From NCBI RefSeq assembly GCF_025384765.1, contig NZ_VHLL01000002.1, positions 310,001-374,000 of the forward strand: 64,000 nt of DNA. Reading direction: 5' to 3'. This stretch comes from Methanoculleus formosensis. Its GTDB lineage: Archaea > Halobacteriota > Methanomicrobia > Methanomicrobiales > Methanoculleaceae. Shown piece by piece: positions 37,208 to 45,504 of the stretch. A model generated the notes under the pieces. It searched no databases, was not told the DNA's origin, and was given only the letters and a program-made list of their open reading frames with translations. Position 1 is the first letter of the stretch. The number at the start of each line of letters is the position of its first letter. A program made the translations under genes and the position numbers.

Positions 37208-37885
37208 ATGGGCATAGCCGAGAGAAGACAACGGGAGAAGGAACAGCGAAAGACCGAGATCGCCGATGCAGCGGAGCGCCTCTTCTTCGCCCGGGGTTAC
37301 GAAGACGTCTCGATGGAAGATATCGCCCGCGAGGTCGAACTGAACAAGGCAACCATCTATCTCTACTTCAAAAACAAGGAGGCGCTCTTTGCCACCATCG
37401 TCCTGCGGGGCATCGAGATCCTCAAGGAGAAGTACCGGGAGTGCATGGAGAGAGATGTCCCCGGCATCGTCAGGGTGGCCCTGATGGGCCGGGCCTACTA
37501 CCGGTTCTCAGAGGAGCACCCGGAGTATCTCCGGCTGATCCACTTCTACGGCTCCGAACGGTTCTCCCGGGAGAACCCCTACACCGCAGAGATCGGGAAG
37601 GGATACGGCACCTGCCGCGGGATGCTCGCGGACGCGGTCAGGGAGGGCATCGACGACGGCACCATCCGGGCCGACCTCGATCCCTTCCTGACCTCGATGT
37701 ACCTCATGACATCCTTCATGGGCATCCTCTCCATGGAGCAGAAGTGGAGGCTGGCGATCGAGGCGGAGGGGTTCAGTTACGACCGGTTTGCCGACGAGTT
37801 CTTCCGGTTCATCATGCCGGCGATTGCTGCCGGCGGTGGATCTCAGGATATCGGCGATCAGCCCGAAGAGAGGAAGAGAGCATAG
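37208..37885 (+). CDS. TetR/AcrR-family transcriptional regulator
   Basis: 225-residue repressor. The N-terminal HTH is canonical: RKTEIADAAERLFFARGYEDVSMEDIAREVELNKATIYLYFKNKEAL, residues about 15-60. The ligand-binding C-terminal domain is variable. It is the last gene of the redox cassette and probably controls it through the repeats at 34711-34759 (inference). It starts 22 bases after the flavoprotein gene. Confidence 0.9.
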   Translation: MGIAERRQREKEQRKTEIADAAERLFFARGYEDVSMEDIAREVELNKATIYLYFKNKEALFATIVLRGIEILKEKYRECMERDVPGIVRVALMGRAYYRFSEEHPEYLRLIHFYGSERFSRENPYTAEIGKGYGTCRGMLADAVREGIDDGTIRADLDPFLTSMYLMTSFMGILSMEQKWRLAIEAEGFSYDRFADEFFRFIMPAIAAGGGSQDIGDQPEERKRA

Positions 37886-37949
37886 CGCCGGAAAGATAAC
37901 GCCTCCCCGGCCGCCGGGTTTCAAGGAATTTCCCGGCGCACCCCCGCCC

Positions 37950-38222
37950 CAGTAATTCGCTAGTTTCGGCACCCGACACTGAGCAATGCGGCCTCGTACA
38001 ATACGGTAACGGGGAGTTGGCAGCACCCGGGGACCGGACGTCGCACCTGATGGTGCTCACGCTCCTGCCTTTCGGCCAGTCGCGCTTCGCGGCTTCGCGA
38101 TCTTCGCGTGAGACCGTATTGGTATCTTCGCTCATCAACTCACGCGAAGGCGCGAAGAACGCGAAGGGAAGTCGATGGTTTGACCCCTTGAAAACTATCT
38201 CGGCCAATTTAGCGAAGTACTG
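37950..38222 (+). repeat. Large inverted copy of the TTCGCG-rich repeat
   Basis: Left part ends CTTCGCGGCTTCGCGATCTT-CGCGTGAG (38085-38112); right part begins ACTCACGCGAAGGCGCGAAG-AACGCGAAGG (38138-38167). The outer edges AATTCGCTA (37953) and TTAGCGAAGT (38211) are also inverted. The right half is the reverse complement of the element at 11869-12005. The 37886-38242 gap contains no credible gene. Confidence 0.8.
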
Positions 38223-38242
38223 TGCCCCGAACCGCGGGGTTG

Positions 38243-38572
38243 ATGACGATGGACGGCTCACCACATCTCATGCAGCACGAAACGGTCAGATTGGCCGGAA
38301 GAGAGGCCGACGGCTACGTCATTCCCCTCGGCCCGGTGAACCTCGTCGCGGTGGTGACGGATGCCGGGATGGTCGGTTGCGGCGCGTTCGACGTCGATGC
38401 GCTCGAGAAGTTCGGTTACCCCGCGGCACGTGTCAAGCCCGCGGGAGGCGCATCCTCGATCGAGACGGTCGACGACCTCCTCCGCGGCGAGATCAAGGGG
38501 GCGAACCGGCATGCAGGGGAGCGTGGGGTTGTGGTCGGGATGACCGGGCGGGAAGCGCTCGAGCGGCTTTAG
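38243..38572 (+). CDS. DUF1805 family protein
   Basis: 109-residue protein with the DUF1805 (YunC-like) pattern: GYVIPLGPVNLVAVVTDAGMVGCGAFD and a C-terminal SIETVDDLLRGEIKGAN. Function unknown. ATG 38243 is chosen; ATG 38270 (MQHETV) and an upstream start at 38222 are alternatives. It follows directly after a large repeat, which may have displaced its original promoter. Confidence 0.72.
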   Translation: MTMDGSPHLMQHETVRLAGREADGYVIPLGPVNLVAVVTDAGMVGCGAFDVDALEKFGYPAARVKPAGGASSIETVDDLLRGEIKGANRHAGERGVVVGMTGREALERL

Positions 38573-38667
38573 GGCTCCCCCGCTATCTCCCTATGTTTCC
38601 AGACCCCTTCTCAGGTCCCCGCTCCATCCCATAGGTTCAAATACAGGCTGAGCTACAGAGGCGGCTC

Positions 38668-39168
38668 ATGGGACGTGGGCCCATCTCCACCGGAACAGCG
38701 ACAGTCTTTGCCGTCGTCATCGCCGCAGTGATGATGACCGCCGTAGCCGCGGTTCTCCTCCCGCCCGGCGATGGGCCGGGGCTCTCGCTTCCGGATACCG
38801 CATCCCCGGTGGAGGTCGTCGCCGGCCACAACGGGACGGCGGTGATCCGCGTCGCGATGGGAGCCGCGAACCTCACGGAGTGCCGGGTCTACCTCACCGA
38901 CCCGGAGGGAGGGCTCCACAATGTCGAGACCGCGGTCCTCACGGATAGTGCGGACGGGCGGGCCGCATACATCTTCTGCTTCCCCGCCCCCGATCGCTCC
39001 GGCTACTGGATAACCGACGAGCCGAAGATGGTCTTTACGACGGCCTACCACCCCGGCGTCCAGGCGTTCTCGCCTGGCGACTGGCGGGTCGTCGTCTACG
39101 ATCAGACGCTCCGGAAAAACAGGATCGACCGGGTTGTCCCGGTCAACGGACCTTCGTCCCCGGCCTGA
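38668..39168 (+). CDS. Secreted or membrane-anchored protein, unknown
   Basis: 166 residues with one N-terminal hydrophobic helix (about 10-32, rich in Ala/Val) and an extracytoplasmic beta-rich domain with three cysteine-poor strands (VEVVAGHNGTAVIRVAMG, GDWRVVVYD). No known family was recognised. The last 26 bases overlap the end of the convergent metG. Confidence 0.6.
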   Translation: MGRGPISTGTATVFAVVIAAVMMTAVAAVLLPPGDGPGLSLPDTASPVEVVAGHNGTAVIRVAMGAANLTECRVYLTDPEGGLHNVETAVLTDSADGRAAYIFCFPAPDRSGYWITDEPKMVFTTAYHPGVQAFSPGDWRVVVYDQTLRKNRIDRVVPVNGPSSPA

Positions 39169-41137
39169 CCGGGCGGAGGGGAACGAGGAGCGAGGCCTCG
39201 TCGCCGGCGGCGAGGATCATCCCCCGGCTCTCGACGCCGAAGATCTTCGCGGGCGCAAGGTTCACGATCATCGCGACGTCCTTCCCCACCAGTTCGTCGG
39301 GGGAGTAGAACTGCGCGATCCCGCTGACCACCTGCCGCTTCTCGCCGCCGAGGTCGACGACGAGTTTGTAGAGTTTCTTCGACCCCTTGATCGGCTCGGC
39401 CGAGACGACCCTGGCAACCCTGATATCGAGGTTGCCGAACTCCTCGATCGAGACGGTGGGCATCTTCGGTGCGGCGGCCGCCTTTGCCTTCTCGACCTGC
39501 GCATCGAGGGTCGCCTCGAGGGCAGCGACCTGCTCCTTCTCGACCTTCGTAAAGAGCGTGGCGGGTTTTTCAAGCGGCCGCGCCCCGACCGGCTCCGTGG
39601 CCTCGGCGATCGGGTGATCCGCGATATTGTCCTCGTAGCCGAGCATCGCCCAGGCCCGCTGCATCGCCTCAGGCATCAGGGGCTGGAAAACCAGGACGAG
39701 CGCCTTCACGATCTGGAGGCAGTCGGCGATCACTTGCTGTGCCGCCGCCCGGTCCTCCTTGATCAGTTTCCAGGGGGCGTTGTTCTGGATGTAGCCGTTC
39801 CCGTACGACGCGAGCGCCATCATCGTATCGACGGCGTTCTTGAAGTCGTAGTCCCGCATCAGACCGTCGACGGCAACAAGCGACCGCTCGATCTCCTCGA
39901 CGACCTCCGGGCGGGGGGCGAGGTCGGGGACGCCGGCGAACTCCTTCTCGGCGAAGTACATCGTCCGGTAGATGAAGTTCCCGAGCGTCCCGACGATCTC
40001 GTTGTTCACCCGCTCGGCGTAGACCTTCCAGGAGAAGTCGAGCTCCTTTGTGTGGTTCGTGTAGGAGAGGAGGTAGTAGCGGAGGTAGTCCGCCGGGAGG
40101 CCCACATCAAGGTAGTCGTCGTTCGTCCAGACGACGTAGCCGCGGGACTTCGAGAACTTCTTCCCCTCGATCGTGACCATGCCGCTCGCGACCACCGCGT
40201 GCGGGAGGCCGTAGCCCGCCCCTTTGAGGAGCGCCGGCCAGAAGATACAGTGGTGGTAGATGATGTCCCCGCCGATGAAGTGCGCAACACGGGTGTCGTC
40301 GCCGCACCAGTAGTCCTTCCAGTCGGTTCCCGCCTTCTGTGCCCACTCCTTCGTGAAGGAGATGTAGCCGATCGGCGCGTCGACCCAGACGTAGACGACG
40401 AGGTCGTCGCGGCCGGGGAACGGAACGCCCCAGTCCAGCGTCCGGGTGATGCACCAGTCGTGCAGGGCCTCCTTCACCCACCCGAGGGCATAGTTCCGGG
40501 CGGTCGAGGTGCCTTTGAGGTCCGGGAGGTAGTCGAGGAGGAACTCGCGGAAGGCCGAGAGCTTGAAGAAGTAGTGTTCCTGCTCGCGGTACTCCGCCCT
40601 GGCGCCGCAGACCTTGCAGACCGCGTCCTTGATCTCGCCGGGCTCCAGGTGCTGCCCGCATCCCTGGTCGCACTCGTCACCCCGGGCGACGGCGCCGCAG
40701 TGGGGGCAGATCCCCTCCACGTAGCGGTCGGGGAGGAACCGCTCGCACTCCGGGCAGTAACTCTGGCTGACGGTCTCTGCGTAGACGTAGCCGTTCTCGA
40801 TGAGCCGTTCGACGATCGATCGGGTGGTCTCGCGGTTCATGGCGTCGTCGGTCATACCGAACCGGTCAAAGACGACGCCCATCCGCCGGAACGTCTCGTA
40901 GAAGTGCTCGTGATACCGCTCCGAGAGGGCGCGGGGGGTCGAACCCTCCTGCTCGGCGCTGATCACGATCGGCGTCCCGTGGTTGTCGGAACCGCATATG
41001 AAGACAACCTCCTCCCCGGACCGGCGCATATACCGGACGTAAAAGTCCGCCGGAACGTAGGTCCGCAGGTGCCCGATATGGCAGGGGCCGTTCGTGTACG
41101 GGAGCCCGCACGTCACCAGCAACGGCTTATCACTCAT
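39143..41137 (-). CDS. metG: Methionyl-tRNA synthetase
   Basis: Charges initiator and elongator tRNA-Met. 664 residues: class Ia core with PYTNGPCHIGHLRTY (HIGH), a zinc knuckle region (CPECERFLPD ... CPHCGA ... CDQGCGQ ... CKVCGARAEY), KMSKS equivalent KFSKSRG, and the anticodon domain. The C-terminal tRNA-binding OB fold (residues about 560-664, DIRVARVVSAEPIKGSKKLY) is fused, as in many archaea. Convergent with the previous gene, overlapping by 26 bases. Confidence 0.97.
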   Translation of the reverse strand: MSDKPLLVTCGLPYTNGPCHIGHLRTYVPADFYVRYMRRSGEEVVFICGSDNHGTPIVISAEQEGSTPRALSERYHEHFYETFRRMGVVFDRFGMTDDAMNRETTRSIVERLIENGYVYAETVSQSYCPECERFLPDRYVEGICPHCGAVARGDECDQGCGQHLEPGEIKDAVCKVCGARAEYREQEHYFFKLSAFREFLLDYLPDLKGTSTARNYALGWVKEALHDWCITRTLDWGVPFPGRDDLVVYVWVDAPIGYISFTKEWAQKAGTDWKDYWCGDDTRVAHFIGGDIIYHHCIFWPALLKGAGYGLPHAVVASGMVTIEGKKFSKSRGYVVWTNDDYLDVGLPADYLRYYLLSYTNHTKELDFSWKVYAERVNNEIVGTLGNFIYRTMYFAEKEFAGVPDLAPRPEVVEEIERSLVAVDGLMRDYDFKNAVDTMMALASYGNGYIQNNAPWKLIKEDRAAAQQVIADCLQIVKALVLVFQPLMPEAMQRAWAMLGYEDNIADHPIAEATEPVGARPLEKPATLFTKVEKEQVAALEATLDAQVEKAKAAAAPKMPTVSIEEFGNLDIRVARVVSAEPIKGSKKLYKLVVDLGGEKRQVVSGIAQFYSPDELVGKDVAMIVNLAPAKIFGVESRGMILAAGDEASLLVPLRPVRPGTKVR

Positions 41138-41179
41138 CCTTATCTACTCTGGTTGCGATGCTAATAAAGATACCAGCGC

Positions 41180-41965
41180 ATGGCACGAAGGATTACAATA
41201 CCCGTGAGAGCGTTCGGCTCCGAGGTCGGGATGCCCGCGGTTCCGGAACTCGCGAAGTGGCTGAAGGGGAAGCGAGGAGTGGAAGCGGACCTCACCACCT
41301 ACCGGCTCGACCGCTCGCTCGACGGACAGGAGGAGGTGGCGGTCCCCACCGCCGGCGGCCTCTTCTACGGTGAACGGTTGAGCGGGGCCTTCCTCGGCAT
41401 GGAGGACGGGGTGCTCGTCGGCGAGCCGGGGATCGATCCGGCCGCCGTCGCCGCCGATGCCCGCTCAGTCACGGCACGGCGCAAGGACGCATGGTTCTCC
41501 CTCCCCGCCCCGCACGTGCTCGGGTTCTCTGATGCGAGCATCGGGGATGATGAGGAGTTTTCCGAGACGATCGCGGACCTGTATGCCCGCCTCGCGCGGG
41601 AGATGCGGGATCTCGGCGTGCGGGGGCACGTCCTGGTCGCAGAGGAGGCGGACGCGATCGAACTCGAGGTGCTGGCCGGCCGGAAGATGCTCTTCTTCCC
41701 GAAAGACCCGGAGACGTTCGACCTGGAACTGCTGCTCGAGTACCAGGGCGAACTCATCCTCCCGGCAAAGGCCCTCTCCCGGGCTCCCGACCTGATGGAG
41801 CGGTTCCGCGTCAGGAAACTCATCCTCCTCGATGCGGAGGAGGCGGATCTCCGGGCGGCGGCCGAGTTCGCCGACCCGGATATGCTCGAGTCCGGCGGCT
41901 ACTGCGAGGAGGCCTGCCCGGGCTACTGGAAGAGCCTCGTCGAGCGGGCGTCTATTCCCCGATAG
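41180..41965 (+). CDS. Conserved-looking protein of unknown function
   Basis: 261-residue soluble alpha/beta protein with no motif that I recognise. It starts MARRITIPVRAFGSEVG and has repeated acidic strands (GHVLVAEEADAIELEVLAGRK, ILLDAEEADLR) and a late CEEACPGYW motif. Codon use is like its neighbours. It begins 43 bases after the metG start in divergent orientation and overlaps the end of the convergent DHH gene by 14 bases. Confidence 0.65.
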   Translation: MARRITIPVRAFGSEVGMPAVPELAKWLKGKRGVEADLTTYRLDRSLDGQEEVAVPTAGGLFYGERLSGAFLGMEDGVLVGEPGIDPAAVAADARSVTARRKDAWFSLPAPHVLGFSDASIGDDEEFSETIADLYARLAREMRDLGVRGHVLVAEEADAIELEVLAGRKMLFFPKDPETFDLELLLEYQGELILPAKALSRAPDLMERFRVRKLILLDAEEADLRAAAEFADPDMLESGGYCEEACPGYWKSLVERASIPR

Positions 41966-42926
41966 ACTCCGCCTTCTCCGCAAGGCGGCGGTAGTGGCGG
42001 TTCCGCTTTATGAGCCAGAAGAGGAGCCGGTCGAGGAGGGTGAAGGGGAACGTTCCCCCGGCAGCGTGGGGATGGCCGCCGCCGGAGAACTCCCGGGCGA
42101 TGAGGTGGCTGACCGGGGGGACGGAGCGGATGGATATGCGGCCGTTAGAGGAGACGACCACCTCGACGTCGGTCTTCAATTCGTCGCGGATGGCGTGGGC
42201 GGTCTCGCTCGGGTAGCCATAGAGGGGCGCGAACGCGATCCGGTAACGGCCGCTACCGATGATCGTGGTGTGCCGGATGCTCTTTCTGATGTCCCGCTCC
42301 ATCTCCCGGACGATCCGGTCGTACTCGCCCTCGATCTTTTCATCGGTGATGACGCCGCGGACCAGGTTGTCGCGGACGTACTCCCGGAAGCCCTTCTGCA
42401 TCACCACCTGGCCGAGGACCTTCGAGCGGGGGTCCTGGTGCTTCCAGAGGTCGTAGTCGCAGACGACCCGCGCGATCTCGATCGCCACCGGATCGTCGGG
42501 GGCGAGGTCGCGTGCGACGATCCCGGTCGCGCAGGTGGTGACGTCGACGTGGAGGAGGCTCGTCTTCTTCTCGACGGCGCGGATCTCCTCGTCCTTCCAG
42601 CGGTGGTGGTCGCGCCACTCGATCCGCCACCCGTTGGAGCGGGCTTTCGCGAGGCGCTGCTCGACACCCTGCTGGTAGCCGATATCCGATATGCTGAGGA
42701 GGTCGCCCCGGCCGGGAGAGCCGGCGACGGCGTCGAAGAGGGAGAGGAACTTGCCGACCGAAGCCCAGACGGTGAAAACGTCCCCGTACTTCCGGCGGTG
42801 GATGGCATCGCTCCCGGCGGCGTCGAGGTCGTTGTGCGTGAGGTGCACGACGTGCTCCGTCCTCCCGGTGAGAGCCTTCATAAAATTCGTGTCCCGGGTA
42901 TCCGGCTTTCGATCGCTTCCAGCCAT
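41952..42926 (-). CDS. DHH-family phosphoesterase
   Basis: 324-residue member of the DHH/DHHA1 superfamily (RecJ, NrnA, cyclic dinucleotide phosphodiesterases). Metal-binding motifs are THNDLDAAGSD, ISDIG, the DHH triad in EWRDHHRW and D in VCDYD; the DHHA1 end shows GGGHPHAAGG. Likely a cytosolic nuclease or nano-RNase. Its substrate cannot be read from the sequence. A hydrophobic/basic C-terminus FWLIKRNRHYRR follows the core. Confidence 0.87.
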   Translation of the reverse strand: MAGSDRKPDTRDTNFMKALTGRTEHVVHLTHNDLDAAGSDAIHRRKYGDVFTVWASVGKFLSLFDAVAGSPGRGDLLSISDIGYQQGVEQRLAKARSNGWRIEWRDHHRWKDEEIRAVEKKTSLLHVDVTTCATGIVARDLAPDDPVAIEIARVVCDYDLWKHQDPRSKVLGQVVMQKGFREYVRDNLVRGVITDEKIEGEYDRIVREMERDIRKSIRHTTIIGSGRYRIAFAPLYGYPSETAHAIRDELKTDVEVVVSSNGRISIRSVPPVSHLIAREFSGGGHPHAAGGTFPFTLLDRLLFWLIKRNRHYRRLAEKAESIGE

Positions 42927-43034
42927 TCTTCTCTATATCGGTGTACGACGTGATAAACAGGCGGTTATGACTCCGTTCCCACCCCGGGAAACACAGTATT
43001 TATTAGGAACAACCGATAACATTGTAGGGCAGAA

Positions 43035-43108
43035 GCCCCTGTAGCTCAGACTGGGAGAGCGCCAGACTGAAGATCTGGTTGTCCCCGGTTCAAATCCGGG
43101 CGGGGGCA
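43035..43108 (+). tRNA. tRNA-Phe (anticodon GAA)
   Basis: 74-nt tRNA. Acceptor GCCCCTG/CGGGGGC, anticodon stem CCAGA/TCTGG with loop CTGAAGA and anticodon GAA at 43069-43071, T-loop GGTTCAAATCC. TATTTATTA about 35 bases upstream is a likely TATA box. The sequence turns AT-rich directly after it, as expected for an integration site of a mobile element. Confidence 0.97.
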
Positions 43109-43647
43109 TATTTTAACCTCTGTTTCAATTCCTGAGCCCGCATTTTTGCCGTTTTTGCCTCTCGCGCATCCCAACCTACCCTCCTGCGGCAGGGCCTAAT
43201 CCGGGCCCACAACCCGGATCTGAGATTGTCGATAATTCCCCAGTAGTGGAAACAAACCGTTTTTCCGTGAGGAAATGGGAATCCCGGGGAATAGAGCGTA
43301 ACAAATCGTAACGAACCAGTTTTGTCCGGTTCCCAACGATTCTAAACCGAACGTGGGTATGTCGCCGCAACTAGGCGGGCGCCCGAAAAGTAAAATTTAT
43401 ATGCAAGTTGTTCAAAAAACCACCTTTAATTTGATGTGTTAATATTCCAAACGTAAACCGTGTTTTCAACACCTCCTGTGACAATAGAGCGATTAATAGC
43501 ATTAAATTTATGCGTAATAACTGTTGCAGAATTCACGAAGGTGACGACAGAGAAAAGAATCTGCACGTGCATTTTTTTTGGCAATCTATTGACGGTTTCG
43601 GGATTGATACTGTTTTGAGGGTTTAAAAAAACACAGGCAAATTATAT
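43109..43647. other. AT-rich gene-free left end of the integrated element
   Basis: About 540 bases with no credible gene. Composition drops sharply (23 G/C in the 60 bases 43441-43500, compared with the GC-rich chromosome to the left). It contains several TATA-like blocks (AAATTTATATG near 43399, TTAAATTTATG near 43504, AAATTATATATG at 43639) and a T8 run near 43576. Probably a regulatory or attachment region. Confidence 0.6.
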
Positions 43648-43992
43648 ATGGGGGTGTATCGACACTGTTTTGTAACAAACGCACAGGAGTTGATAGAAAC
43701 GCCAAACACAGCAGAATTTACGCGGTTCCTCTCAGTCGCGGTCGTAGCGGCGATTCTGGGGATTTCCCGCCCGTCTGTTCTGACGCTGGTTCGCGACGGC
43801 GAACTGCCCGGGATCTGGGTCGGTCACCGGGTCAGGATCCCGGCGGCGGGACTAGAAACGTTTTTAATTGCCCAGGGGCTCAAACCGAGCGCAATCTACC
43901 GGGGAACGGGGCAGACCGCCACAGCCAGCCCGTCCCCGGCGACCATCACCAACGCCAGCCGAACGGCCGACGCGGGGGCGATCACCCGTTGA
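43648..43992 (+). CDS. Excisionase-like helix-turn-helix protein
   Basis: 114 residues. Residues 28-75 form an excisionase/MerR-type HTH: VAVVAAILGISRPSVLTLV, DGELPGIWVGHRVRIP and an ending helix ETFLIAQG. The tail is Thr/Ala/Ser-rich and disordered. Such proteins direct integration or excision of mobile elements or regulate them. A TATA box overlaps the ATG, so the true start may be slightly downstream. First gene of the element next to tRNA-Phe; no integrase gene is visible. Confidence 0.65.
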   Translation: MGVYRHCFVTNAQELIETPNTAEFTRFLSVAVVAAILGISRPSVLTLVRDGELPGIWVGHRVRIPAAGLETFLIAQGLKPSAIYRGTGQTATASPSPATITNASRTADAGAITR

Positions 43993-44138
43993 CCGCCGTA
44001 CACCAAAAAACTGTCGAGCGCCGACCGGATCCGATCCGACTGACCCAGGCAGAATTAGGGGCGTTGCCCGAACTGCACCGCCTCGTGGCGCAAATTTACC
44101 TGAACCGGGGTTCTGGAGAGGTTCTTTTAGTAGAATAA
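43989..44138 (+). CDS. Possible small protein overlapping the HTH gene
   Basis: A 49-residue frame with TTG start overlapping the HTH stop (TTGA), ending TAA at 44138. It reads as a plausible helical protein with LTQAELGALPELHRLVAQ and ends EVLLVE. The base pattern fits coding better here than the other frames, but the TTG start and lack of family keep this tentative. Confidence 0.35.
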   Translation: MTAVHQKTVERRPDPIRLTQAELGALPELHRLVAQIYLNRGSGEVLLVE

Positions 44139-44145
44139 CCGTAGT

Positions 44146-44256
44146 ATGAGCACATTTATTAAGGAGGAATTAAAACGTCTCAAATTTGGAAAACGGCCGC
44201 CCTCACCACAGGGCAGCCCAAAACTCAGTTCTCCAGCCCCCCCAGGGCACTGGTAG
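44146..44256 (+). CDS. Possible 36-residue basic peptide
   Basis: ATG 44146 to TAG 44256, starting MSTFIKEELKRLKFGKRPP with a Pro/Ser-rich tail. It lies in series with other small ORFs of the element. It has no recognised family, and could be spurious. Confidence 0.3.
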   Translation: MSTFIKEELKRLKFGKRPPSPQGSPKLSSPAPPGHW

Positions 44257-44333
44257 GTAATAGTAGGGCAGCAACCGTAATAACGTTTCCGGTTTCCGAG
44301 CCGCGCTACGTTGATGCGCGGGCGGGGCGGGCT

Positions 44334-44660
44334 TTGATCAGGTACCTGTCCGATCCCCGGGCAAACGCTGGGACGCCGGGGCTCTGGCGGACGGTCAGCA
44401 ACGACCCGCGGGAACTGATCTCACCGTTCGCCCTAACCCGAATCGAAACTGGGCGGGGGTCTAACGTCGAGATTGCGGCGATCCGCCCCGGGACCGAGGA
44501 CGAGCGGCTCTACGAGGGTGACCTGGACGTCGCCGCAACCCTCCTCTGGCGGGCCGGGCAGCGGTTCGGGTGCCGGGCGGAGCGAAAAACGCTTTACTGG
44601 GCGTTGTTTGAGTTTTGCGCCCTGGCCCGGCGGCAGGCGGCGGCGCGGGGGGAGCTGTGA
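44334..44660 (+). CDS. Unknown protein of the integrated element
   Basis: At least 108 residues from a TTG start. The frame remains open upstream to about 44247 without an ATG or GTG, and this extra part (ITFPVSEPRYVDARAGRA) looks coding, so the true start is uncertain. The C-terminal half has LWRAGQRFGCRAERKTLYWALFEFCALARRQ, a helical basic region. No known family. It directly precedes the iteron block. Confidence 0.5.
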   Translation: MIRYLSDPRANAGTPGLWRTVSNDPRELISPFALTRIETGRGSNVEIAAIRPGTEDERLYEGDLDVAATLLWRAGQRFGCRAERKTLYWALFEFCALARRQAAARGEL

Positions 44661-44681
44661 TGGCCCCCCTCACCCATCTTT

Positions 44682-44898
44682 GTAGCTACTGTAGCTACGT
44701 GATTATGGTCCTGCTCTGCTGTAGCTGCTGTAGCTACTGTAGTTACAGTATCAGAGACTCGTTGACTCAGATTGGTGGAGCAACGGGGGCAGTAGCGAGG
44801 GATTTGAGCGGGAGTTTTAGGAGAGATTATATAGGAGAACTCAGGCTCCCTGTATTGTATAGAGACGAAATCCTTTGTAGCTACATGCATGTAGTTAC
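44682..44898 (+). repeat. Iteron-like cluster of GTAGCTAC palindromes
   Basis: Seven copies of the 8-bp palindrome GTAGCTAC or one-base variants start at 44682, 44691, 44721, 44730, 44739, 44877 and 44891. Five are spaced in 9-bp tandem (TGTAGCTAC units). Two more flank ATGCAT just before the next gene. The block surrounds the promoter of the RHH-MCM pair and has the look of a replication origin or a multi-site operator. Confidence 0.8.
44826..44833 (+). promoter_or_regulatory. TATA box for the RHH-MCM pair
   Basis: ATTATATA, about 110 bases upstream of ATG 44941, lies between the two groups of GTAGCTAC sites, so a protein bound there would affect this promoter. The leader would carry the last two sites. 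Confidence 0.5.
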
Positions 44899-44940
44899 AA
44901 TAAGATCCGCACTACCTCTTTTCGATGGGGGGTGGGGGTG

Positions 44941-45504
44941 ATGGCTACAGGCAAGTCGGCCGTCCTTCAAGCTCGGTACCCGGAGGATCTCAGGGTGGTT
45001 GGGCGTGCCCTCGGTGTGAACCTGAGCGAGGCGGCTGTACGGGGCGTGGTCCAGGCAATCTGCACTGCAGCCGGTATCGCCGGGCATGATTCGCTATCGC
45101 CTGATCTAGAAATCGCCCTTCTCGCGACCCTACGGTCACGGCGGGACGAGCTCACCTTGGAACTCGAGGAGCTCACCGAGTACATTACTCGGGTCGAAGG
45201 ACTTGAGGAGGCTCGAAAACAACAGGTAGCCGAGCGACAAAACGAGGCACGGCGCCAGCAGGAACGGGTGGCAACGTATGAGGCCATTGCGACGGCTAAG
45301 TGTCAATTCGACGCCGCGCTAAACTCTCTCTCAGATCAGACCCTCTCAGCACTTCGGGCATCCCTTGAGACTGATAATCTCGGAGACGTGGCTGCGACGG
45401 TGGCAGAGGATCTGGTGGCCCGGAACGGCCTGTCGATGCCTCCTGGTGCGGATCCCGCTCAGTGGCTCGTAGATCACCTGGTCGCTATGAGGGGGTCCGC
45501 ATGA
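44941..45504 (+). CDS. RHH-like/coiled-coil protein upstream of MCM
   Basis: 187 residues. The N-terminus (VLQARYPEDLRVVGRALG, then NLSEAAVRGVVQAI) has the strand-helix-helix pattern of a ribbon-helix-helix DNA-binding domain. Residues 60-115 form a long charged coiled coil, followed by a helical C-terminus. It overlaps the MCM start by four bases (ATGA) and follows the iteron block, so it is a candidate origin-binding or autoregulatory protein of the element. The role is inferred; the family is not recognised. Confidence 0.6.
   Translation: MATGKSAVLQARYPEDLRVVGRALGVNLSEAAVRGVVQAICTAAGIAGHDSLSPDLEIALLATLRSRRDELTLELEELTEYITRVEGLEEARKQQVAERQNEARRQQERVATYEAIATAKCQFDAALNSLSDQTLSALRASLETDNLGDVAATVAEDLVARNGLSMPPGADPAQWLVDHLVAMRGSA

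Noticed and set aside
39134-41164. 676-codon open frame antisense to metG
   Set aside because: Shadow of the metG reading frame in GC-rich DNA, no family features.
44682-44746. Short tandem repeats as a CRISPR array
   Set aside because: Units are 9 bases without unique spacers, and no cas gene is nearby.
44615-44941. Cys/Ser/Tyr-rich protein encoded across the iteron block
   Set aside because: The residues come directly from the tandem TGTAGCTAC units; the block also reads open on the other strand, so it is not coding evidence.
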